DNA of 64,000 nucleotides from Cristatella mucedo (taxonomy: Eukaryota; Bryozoa; Phylactolaemata; Cristatellidae): the NCBI GenBank assembly GCA_009760855.2, contig WPIO01000191.1, forward strand, positions 391,001-455,000. Direction: 5' to 3'. The translations under genes were made by a program, and so were the position numbers. Shown one piece after another: positions 1 through 10,342 of the stretch. Below the pieces are notes generated by a model. It did not search any database and was not told where the DNA came from. It saw only the letters and a program-made list of their open reading frames with translations. Each line of letters starts with the position of its first letter. Within the stretch, counting starts at the first letter, position 1.

Positions 1-2300
1 ACCACACGTCGGAGGAAAGGGGGGGGGGAGAGGCAACCCTGCTGCTCCTGCCGCTGCAGGTGTGGGCTTCGCCATTAAGTGGACTCGCCATTCCCCCCCC
101 AGCCTTTGATGCGAGCTCGCCGGGCCGGATCGGCGGCCATAGCCGGAAGGGGGGCCTAATAGGCCTTTCAGTGCTGGCACAGGACTCGAGCCCCGTTGCT
201 GCCGCTGCTTCGAGGAGGAGGAGAGATCTCGGCGGTGGATCGTCGAGTGTGCAATGCCAAGTCATTCCCCGAACACCAGCGGCCAGTGTGCGAACCGGAA
301 GCCGTTTATGCTTTCGGTACACCCTCAAACACGAAACCGGATTTCGCGGCTTTGAGGAGTAACAGTCGGTGGCATGAAGCACAGCAAGCAATCGAGAAAG
401 CCCTCGACCTTGAATAGCTATTTATTTTAAAGAATAGCTCTACTTAATCGCCGAAGGTCGCACCTGACCACGGCAGGCTGACCTGAAGGGCCCGATTTCC
501 GCCGATAATGTTGTCACGGTGAGGAGAATTGTGGTCTTTTTTTTATAGGAAATTCGTGACGATGGTCCCTCTAATATAAATTGTATATATATATAATATA
601 ATATAAATATAAATTGAGCTCTCTCACTCAAGACGACCGTGGCTGCCAACGCTGTGCACGGCAATCTTCTTTAAAAACCACACAACAAACAATCGATGCA
701 GAACCACTATCAGTAGAGCCGCTCTGTTTTCACCTGTCGAAAATTAAAAAAAGAATTAAAATTAAATTAAAAAAATTAAAATTAAAAGAAAATCAGCAAT
801 TGAGAAGGGAAATTGTGGTTGATCAATGAATACTTGCTAAATGGTTGCTACTAATTTGTTAGGGCTACATCGGTCATTGCTATCAAGCCACAAGAGGTGG
901 CTAGACAATTGTGGCACTCACAGTTATACACTGACCAACCGATGACTTTTAGGTATTCTCTCTGAATTTTTTATCAAGGTTTGACCGAAACCATTAATGG
1001 TCTCAGCATGATGCTTCGAAAGGGACGACAAAAACTTTAAGATGGAGGCGTAGCTGATCGGTTTGAGTCAGAGGATCGGTTGGTACTCTGACCAAAACCT
1101 GGTAACCTCGAGTAGTTGCGAAAGGTAGGCTGGAAAAAGAGAATGGAAGAACCGAAGCAACTTCAAGGCTATCGGCCCTGCCTGCTGCAGGAAAGATTGC
1201 TCGTTGCAGAACTAACTCACGACTGGGTAAAAGAAGTGCAGAGACCTTATTTAAAAAGGATTACCTTATCAAATTGTTGTCGATCGACTCTGAGAGATGT
1301 AGGAAATCCTTCAGGAACGTCCTAATTCAGATTTTATTAGGTCTATATAAAGCCACTGCAGTGTTGAATCTCGGGATTGCAATTTCTATTTTAAACCTGA
1401 CTGGAACTAACAGACGTGCTAGACATCTAGATAGGTATATTTAGCTTACCCGTGTCTTGTGATGAATACGCAATGACCAAGAGTTGCTGTGTTGGCAAAA
1501 GGCTATGCTGCAAAGGCCAGAGGTTGCGCCACCTTGTGGGCAGCACAGGTGATGCCTCGGTCGCTTGCTGAGAATACCAATGGAGACGGCAATCGAGGGG
1601 CCGTCTGTATGGGTATCGGCCTAGATGCAATGGCGACAGCTGCAGCGTTTCTAGGCCGATTAGCGCATAAGGAATAAGGAATGTTCATGGATCAAGTCAT
1701 CTGTGTCACGGCATGACAGGGGCAGGCAGCTGCCAACCATCGCAGTCTGGGCAGCAGCAGCAGGGTTGTATGCGGTCACACGAAGTAGTGAAAAGGTAGG
1801 GGGCCCTGTGGATCGGCTCTGCCGGATGTGTCGAGCCAAGTCGTGCCAGATCATGACGCATGCTAACAGTTGACACATAGTTTTACTCCATCCTATAGTG
1901 GCCATCGATGCTGCAGCAAATGCTCGGTGAGCAGCTCTGCCTGGCCAGCACTGGCCACGTGCCACGTTCGGCCCCCTCGCGACAAAAGGTGCCTCTGACG
2001 GCGGCCGCAGCTTGACTAGAAGACGAAACGTGAGCCGACGATATCGCTTTGCTCACTGCTGCCGGTATACTTCCGCTTGCCGCCACCATCCTCGTCGTCG
2101 TCATCGTCAGAGAACCTCGATTGTGGCGATTCAATTCTCACGCCTGGCCGGCAGCCGGCCACGGCGCTGCGCTGGAGGATGGCAGTGGCTCCTCGCAGCC
2201 TTGCTCTCCTGACGGCCTGAGAAAAACGAGGTGAGCGACACCGCCCGGGTCACGTCGCATCGCACACAAATACTTTCAAAGCATTGAATGTGCTATACAA
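1..2300. other. Intergenic, no gene recognised
   Basis: I recognise no coding sequence here. The open frames are short, overlap on both strands and match no family I know. There is AT-rich low-complexity DNA at about 541-610 and 745-790. Confidence 0.5.
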
Positions 2301-2309
2301 ATTGATATG

Positions 2310-2455
2310 TTAGCTACCGAATGCATATATATACACGGTACGCATTCGGTAGCTAACCGATTTCCTCACGAAATAAGAAGAGCTGAGTAGGAGACCAGTT
2401 GAGGCAGTAAGTAGCATAGAAGTAGCACCTCAGGGCGGCTGGAAAGGATGTGCCA
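2310..2455 (+). repeat. Interspersed repeat R1, copy a
   Basis: The stretch contains the core GGTACGCATTCGGTAGC followed by a relative of 'gttgaggtagtgagtagcatagaagtag'-type sequence. Related copies occur near 11,018, 22,875 and, reversed, 42,020. In this copy the core is preceded by an inverted partner GCTACCGAATGC at about 2312, giving a short hairpin. The family is not recognised. Confidence 0.6.
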
Positions 2456-3590
2456 TAATAATAATAAATTTGATAACGTGCCCTCAGAGAACTCTAGGGG
2501 GCTTGCAAAGACAGCACGATCTAATGGTTACAGGTAGCAAAACAACAAGAATAACATGGTAAAGGTAACATGCACATGGTGAGCATGCAAGTGTGGTAAG
2601 TGGCAGGATGCACAATGTCAACACCCATAAGCACACAAAGGACAGACCACAAGATCCGGTCCTAGCTCATAAATAAATGTGGACAATTCAGGAGATGTCG
2701 TGACACAGGACCGGAGTAAGTTTCAGGCTTTGGGAGCATACAAACTAAGGCAGGGTCTCCGATGCTTAGCTTGGTGGGACAGTAGATCTGATAGGTGGGC
2801 TGGATGGAGTCAAAGAATGAAGGGACCTAAAAGTGAGTGACAAAACCTTGAAGTCGATGTGTTGCTTGACTGGAAGCCAACGCAGGTCGGCGAGAAGTGG
2901 TGTGACGAGGCAAATGCACCGCTCACGACAGCTGCAGAGTTATGCACCAGCTGTAAGCTCCTGAGTGCACAGGCCAGCAAGCAGTGAGTCACTGAAGTCA
3001 AGACAGGATGTCACAAATGCATGGACCAATTCAGATGTGGCGTTCCTGCCTAAAAAAGCCCAAATTTTAGCGATGTTATTTAGCTGAAAGTAGGCAGACT
3101 TGATTGTGGAGATGATTTTGTCCTCCAATGAAAGGTCACTTAGGAACATCTTCTAGATTTCGTGCAGATTCAACAGGAGATATGCTGGCAGAGCCGATTT
3201 TGAGCGTCAGCCTTTCCAATTTCGGAAGCACACTTGGTTTGACCAATAATGAAATGAATTAAACCAATAATGCAATAACCGCACAGAAGTGAAAGTCTAG
3301 ATTGTTGACAATCACATCGTCAAGAGGGAGAGTATAAACCATGAAAAGAATGGGACCAAGCACGGAGCCCTGAGGTACCCCATATTTCAGAGGTACCTCC
3401 ACTGAGATAGGACCTCAAACATTGCAGATCAGTGCTATTGATGGCAGGATGAGAGGCGCTCACGAAGGACTTGGTGATCGATCGTATCAAAAGCTGCCGA
3501 AAGATTGAGCAAAGCAACCAGAGATACTCTGTCCATACAGAGCATTCCTAAGTAGCTCATCGTACACCCGAAGTAGTGCTGACAAATTAC
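2450..3590 (-). mobile_element. Degenerate non-LTR retrotransposon (LINE)
   Basis: On the minus strand this reads as the C-terminal half of a non-LTR reverse transcriptase. It includes a GVPQGSVLG-type RT motif (about 3355-3400) and the downstream region that in better copies reads [10 protein letters not shown]. It ends in a (TAA)n-type tail at 2456-2466. Frames are broken by many stops, so it is dead. It is the same family as the copies at 7,490, 20,428 and 30,005. Confidence 0.75.
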
Positions 3591-3779
3591 AATAATCAAG
3601 CCGAGACAAAACTAAGGAGCTAGTTAAATTTTTTGCAAGCCAATGTGGAAGACCGCTCCTAATCTTTCAGGGATCTGACGTGATGGCTAGCTGGAGAAGC
3701 ACGTGGTGATGGTCACACAACAGCATCACCTTTTATAAGAGCAAAGCCTTTTAATCCAGCCGCACACTTAGGGTGTCCT

Positions 3780-4570
3780 ATGAGCAGCAGTTCGGTTTGT
3801 ATCGTCGTTTAGTTTTTATCCGACATCCAGGATCGAATGTCGGTAAGGCAAGCATTCAGCTTATCCGTTTCTGCAGTAGATTCCGACGGTTTGAATGACA
3901 AATACAGCTGAGTATCGGCAGTCATATCCTATTCCAAGGGCCTTTTCCTAGAGGTTTAGAATAAATGGAGAACAGCAAGTGACCGAGGAAGTCAGCATAC
4001 AAGTGATATCCTATTCCATGGGCCTTAGTCACTTTTACCGGAGGTTAGTATAAATGGAGAACAGCAAGGGATCGAGGACGGACCCTTGAGGGACTCCACA
4101 GGTGATCCGTCTCGTGCGAGACCTGACCGCCACACGACACGGATTGAACACGATCAGACAAGTACGATTTAAACCATGCCAGTGCCTCTTCTGCACGACC
4201 GATCATTGTAGACAATTCAAGTAGAACATAGTGATCATTGGTGTCGAAGGTAGCTGATTAGATCTAGCAGACATCTAGTAGAAGTTGCTCATGATGCTTT
4301 CTTGAGTAGTGGCCTGAATACCTTAGACTAATGACCTATTTATGATGTTAGCTATGCATGGCAGTAGAGGCAGGACAGTGGGATTAGGGTCCAAAGGACG
4401 AGTTGTCTTTTTTGATTGAGATATGAACTTAAGGACGAGGTCACTTGTAACTTCCTTGAATGTAGACATTGAGGTGCTACATGCAATTGAGGGACAATAT
4501 TTCAGAGGGGGAAGTTTTTATAGAACTGGAAATTTGCAATAGTCCTTGTATGCCTGTCGATGGACAGTCA
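3780..4570 (-). mobile_element. Second RT fragment of a related LINE
   Basis: Minus-strand translation gives [13 protein letters not shown] at about 4050-4095. Further upstream (4,370-4,470) lies sequence matching the 5' part of the RT region of the LINE at 30,590-30,700. This is a second, separately truncated RT fragment beside the 2,450-3,590 copy. The boundary between the two is approximate. Confidence 0.6.
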
Positions 4571-4711
4571 GTCCTGACATGTCAGGTGCAGAACAAGCTG
4601 AGAGACTTAACCAAGTCTGCATTCATGAGATCATTCTCGAAAGGTGTGCCGAGCAAGTTGGATGAAATCTGCAAAACTCGAGGAATAACAAAACCATAAC
4701 AGTCAGGAGAA

Positions 4712-4891
<180 letters not shown>

Positions 4892-4892
4892 G

Positions 4893-5237
4893 TCACGTGA
4901 TGTGATGGGAACAGTCAGTTACCTCTTCATCGTGATTCCTCACGAGATCCATCAGCATCGAGTTCTGCACTGTATCACTGTATCCAGGTGCTGCTGCTGC
5001 TGCCGCCGCAGCTTCTAGTGGCATACTGCTGCCATCAGCAGTTGCATTGCAGATGGTGATAGCAGCACGCACGGTATCAGTGCTTTGCACAGGCACCATG
5101 GGGGCCGGCAACCTCTCATAAAGCAATATGTATGGCGTATCATAACGGTTCTGCCCAGTTTCTCCTGGCTTGTTTCCGGGAATGCTGTTGAAGTCGGAGA
5201 GTCTGACCGACTCATCGTCGAAGACGAACCACTGGCC
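4893..5237 (-). CDS. USP38-like terminal exon
   Basis: Phase 0 start after ctaccag. Encodes [19 protein letters not shown], then a YILLYERLP segment typical of the end of the USP fold. It then adds a tail with an Ala run and ends at TGA 4893-4895. The tail is longer than in vertebrate USP38. Confidence 0.88.
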   Translation of the reverse strand, partial: GQWFVFDDESVRLSDFNSIPGNKPGETGQNRYDTPYILLYERLPAPMVPVQSTDTVRAAITICNATADGSSMPLEAAAAAAAAPGYSDTVQNSMLMDLVRNHDEEVTDCSHHIT

Positions 5238-6163
5238 CTGGTAGATAATAGCAGGTAGACGAGATTAGGATAGGGGTGGCTCTACATCCACCCCACCCCC
5301 ACTCAGGCCGCCTACTCAAGCTGTCTAGTAAACTGAACGGCAGGCCCATCGCAACTGTGCATGGAGGCCGTGCACAGTTGCCATGGCCACTCGATACCTC
5401 GGGCGAGCAGACTGCTGCAGCAGGCTTGACCTTCCTACCTCTTTTGATTCCCTATGCTGGCTGCCTGCTTCAGTCGAGTCGTGCCTCGCAAAGCACGTGT
5501 AATGACCGCTTTGAGGGGTCCAGCCGCAGTGTACCACAACGGCACGCAGCCTGTACTCGACGACAGACTCCGCCTGGCCGCTGCCACTCGTGTCGCTGCT
5601 GCTTCTGCCGGCAAGCGACGCATCGGCCTCGGTTGATGCCACCGATGGCCGACTCGCTACTGGCACCAGCAGACGGTCGTCGCAGCTCACGCTGGTGCTA
5701 ATCTTGGAGCGCCCACCCGTCTTCCGATCGAAGACGAACCGAGAGACCGTCACGAAGAGGTTATCGGGCGCAGAGTTGATGGTGAGCGAGCACGTGGCTT
5801 GGATGTCGCTGGAGCACCGATCACAGCGGTACGTTTCCAACTGCTCATCCTGGAGGGACTGCTTTAAAAGAGAGCCAATCGTGGGCGGAGTCTCTGCTCT
5901 TGTCTCATCCGTGGCATCACTTTGAACTGTGCCGCCCTCATCGCTTACTGGTAAGTTCACGGAAAGGTGAGAGAACACATAAGCCTTGGAGGAGACGTGG
6001 CCGCACTCATGGCACCTACAAGTCTGCGTAAGGCAGCCTTTGAAATACTTTGCACTCAGCGTCTGTTGCAGCTGCTGGTAGCCTACAACAAGTAATCAGA
6101 CAACATAAGAATAGGTGCATGGACAGACAACTACTGTTTGGGCCAGAGAGAGAGAGAGGAGAG

Positions 6164-6213
<50 letters not shown>

Positions 6214-8973
6214 CCCTCAAACAGACCCACAGCTAAAAAGGCCGTTCGTTCGAAGGCTTGAAGTTATCATGCATTATCGTGGTCGCATGCACTAGACAAC
6301 TTACGTGTGGCAGCTGGTAGCGCCGCGAAGGGGGCGCCCACCACTGGCTGCCCAGTGGTGGGTGCTTCTGGCTGCTCTGTTGCTGAACTAGCGCATAAAC
6401 TGCCGGTGGTTCCGACCACTTTCGAAGCCGAGTTGTTGCCGGTGGCTTGTCGGCTGCTGTTGGCCAGCTCTTGGTCATTCAGCTGCTCAACTATGTAGCC
6501 CAGCAACTCGTGGGAGTCCTGCTGCTCCAGACTCCCAGCAAACCAAGGAGGAAGCGATGTGGCCCGGAACTCGTGAGCATTATAGGAGCCTCTCTGCCAA
6601 AAATTGCCCCAAACAAACATGCAAGCTTGCCAAGTGCAAGGTCACGATGGTGCTGCATGCTACTTTTGTTTTGTAAAACTTCTAACTGGCATTTACGACA
6701 TGGTCAAGAGATAGAATAGGTGATGAGAGTGCAGGAGATAGAATAAGAGACAGACTGCATCGAACAGACAGAGAACAAGGCCCAGAGAGAACCTGAGCAT
6801 TGAACGAGCAACAGTCTAACCGCAATTGGGAGATAATCACCGGTAGCAATCCCTAAAACCACTTTTGGGGGAGGTATGAAAAGAGATGGATCTCACCCTA
6901 CTTCTGCGCTACTACTGACGTCAGTCAACCAAGCGTGGCACGGGGAGCTCACCGCCTCGCGAATCACCTTGATGACCGTCTCACAACAAGGGGAGATAAT
7001 TGCTCTCACCTTGCTGAAGGCCAGGAAGGCGAACACTTGCTGCAGTTGGCCGAGCATCGGCTGATCGGCCACCGATTTGCTGTTCGCGACGACGCTACTG
7101 GCGCTCAGCACATCGTTACGGAATCTGGAAGCAAGCAGCATGCACCGAGTGCTTAATACAGCAGCATACTCGTGCAAATCCATGCCCCCATGACCCAAGC
7201 AAGCCTGTCAGGACATATCATGCATTCCCTCCTTGCCTAAGTAAAATAGGCATGGGCCAAAGCAGCCGTACCTTCCTGGCTTTCTTTGCAGTTAAGACAA
7301 GAGGTAAGAGGTAACTGCATACTAATTAATACACCCAGACGGTAACACAGTCGACAGGGGCGGCAGAGGCATCAGCCGACTGAGTAGCAGCATTCATTAG
7401 CAGCTGCCAAAGGCCAGGATAGCCTCATGGGAAAGCACTGGTAAGCCTCAGCCGCCTGCCACTCACGTCGTGGCAGCAAATGAAGTCACACACAATAATA
7501 ATAATAATAATAATAATATTGCACTTGATAAAGCGCCCTCAGAGAACTTAATCTCTTTCTAGGCGCTTTACATTTGCTGCAAAGTGATACGCAATAGAAT
7601 AGTAAGTAAAATCATGCTTGAAAAACAAACAAAATGAATAACATGGTTAGGGGTTACATGCACTGGGTCAGCATGCAAATGTGGTTAGTGGCAGCATGAA
7701 CAGTGTCAGCACGCATAAGCACATCGAGGACGAATCACAAGGACCCACTAAATGCTGTCCTAAATAGGTATGTTTTTAAGTTTCTTTTAAATGTGGTCAG
7801 GTCAGGGGATGTTCTGATGCAGGTCGGGAGGGAGTTCCAGGCTGTGGGAGCATACGAGCTAAATGCACGGTCTCCAAAGGATTTAAGGTTTGTACGAGGT
7901 ATTTCTAGACTGTTGGATTCCGAAAAGCGAGTGGTACGATGCTTTGCCTGATGGGGTAGTATATCTGAAAGGTAGGCTGGAGCCATAGAATGAAGGGACC
8001 TAAAAGTGAGCGACAAAACCTTGAAGTCAATCCGTTGCCTCACTGGTAGCCAGTGCAGGTCGGCGAGAAGTGGAGTAATGTGGCAACTGCGACGCTCACG
8101 ACAGACAAGCCTAGCTGCAGAGTTTTGCACCAGCTGCAATCGTCTGATCGCACATGCTGGTAGGCCAGTAAGCAGTGAGTTGCAGAAGTCGAGACGAGAT
8201 GTCACGAATGCATGGACCAACTTGGACGTGGTATCCTTATCTAAACAAGCCCTAATTTTAGCAATGTTATGAAGCTGAAAATAGGCTGATTTGACTGTGG
8301 AGCTGATGTGGTCGTCTAACGAGAGGTCGCTTTGGAATATGACACCTAGATTTCGAGCTGATGCAACTGGAGATATGCTGGCAGAGCCAATTTTGAAAGT
8401 CAGCCTTTCCAATTTCTGAATAACACTAGGTTTGCCCATAACTAGTAAGTTAACTCATGCATGATTCCCGGTGCACGGTCGTGACACAACAGCAGCAGGA
8501 GCGCCAAGAGGTACCTCGTTGATGCAAACAGCATCTGCAGGACGGCGTTCGAATAGCACGATAGGCTGTCGGGATTGCGGAGGCCGGTCTTGCCGAATGG
8601 CTTGGCATCCGTGTCCATGTTAAGGTCGCCTGGTTCATCGGGACAAAGCTGCAAAGATAAAGTCTCGTGCTATATTGGCTGACAGGAGGCAGGCTGCTGC
8701 TGACTGCTTGACACTGCAGCTGCTGCTGCTGCTGTGAAGTGGCGCCACAGAGTCGCACCCTGCAAAGGGCTACGACGTACGTCCCCAAGCAAAAGGCCAT
8801 CGATCGCCACAAAATGGGCACCCGAAAGAGGTCAGGGCTGGCTCAAACTGCCTCATCTATATAGCGGCAGAAGGAGAGCCTAAAGATGGCTATCGCCATT
8901 GCTTGCAGTGGGCAATACAGCCCACCCACATCAAGACTCGAACCCACGACCTGGGTCGAGGCGAAGAGCAAGG

Positions 8974-9018
<45 letters not shown>

Positions 9019-10170
9019 CCCTTCACCAACGAAGTCAATTGAAACAAACAGAGAGGGAAGACAGAGACAATTCAGATCCAATTGATAACCAATTCAGATC
9101 CAAAAACCAGGCACGAGCAGCAGCTAAGCTGCCTGGGCTATTTAATGTAATGTAATGGCTAGCCGAAAGGCATAATGGCGCACCGGCATGTAACCAAGGC
9201 TATGAAAAAAGCTTCCACTCGCGCAGCGGCCGTCAAGAGAGCTTAGTTAGCAAAGCCCTGGCTGAAGGCACACCATGTCTCGTGCATGACACACGACAAG
9301 GCGCTCTCCACCAGTCGTAGCTACAGCGCGGCGCTTGGTCACTCACGCCAAGAATCAGGGCCTCGGCTTCCTTGTACAGATTCGGATAGCCCTGATACTT
9401 CACCATCTGTTGGTGGATGAATGCGACTATGGCCTTAGCAAGCAACGTCGCTTCATCCTGATTCTCGGCAGCAGCTTTGTCGTCCGGCATGCAGCTGCCC
9501 TTGGAGCTGCTGCCACTGCTGCCTGTCGGCACACTAGCCAGCAGCCTGGGCAGCACTAGAATCAGCTTGGGCAGAGCCTGTTGGACAGACAAGAAGTAGA
9601 AGCAGGAAGCATAGTACGACGAAAAACCAGCGATTGGAGCGCACCGATCGGCGCAAGTGCATTCTAATGTTGACCGAATGCCATCGAAGTTCAAGGCCTA
9701 TTGCACTCACTTTGCCACCTTACCCGGTGAAAGGGGCTGCAAATAACACATGGGGGGTGGGGGCCCACCGACACATGGGGGAATCCCGACACATCGAAGT
9801 GGGTACCTTATGAAATACATGGGGCCCTTTCTGGGTGGCAAACATCTTCTCCAGCAACCTGGCTGCACTTGCTCTGACACATGGCAGGTTGAGGTAATTG
9901 ACGAGCTAGAAATAAAACCGATACATGCTTAACAGTGGAACTCCATCGGATGCATTAGGGCAGAGAGAGAGAGAGGCAAAAAAAGAGAAAGAGAGAGACA
10001 AAAAAGAGACAAGGAGAGAGAGAGAGAGACAGAGACAGAGACAAAAAAGACAAGGAGAGACAGACCGAGAGATAGACAGAGATAGACAGACAGACGAGAC
10101 AGACAGATAGACAGACAGACAGACACACAGAGACAGACACACAGAGACAGACACACAGAGACAGACACAC

Positions 10171-10259
<89 letters not shown>

Positions 10260-10296
10260 CAGAGACAGAGACAGAGACAGAGACAGAGACAGAGAC

Positions 10297-10342
<46 letters not shown>

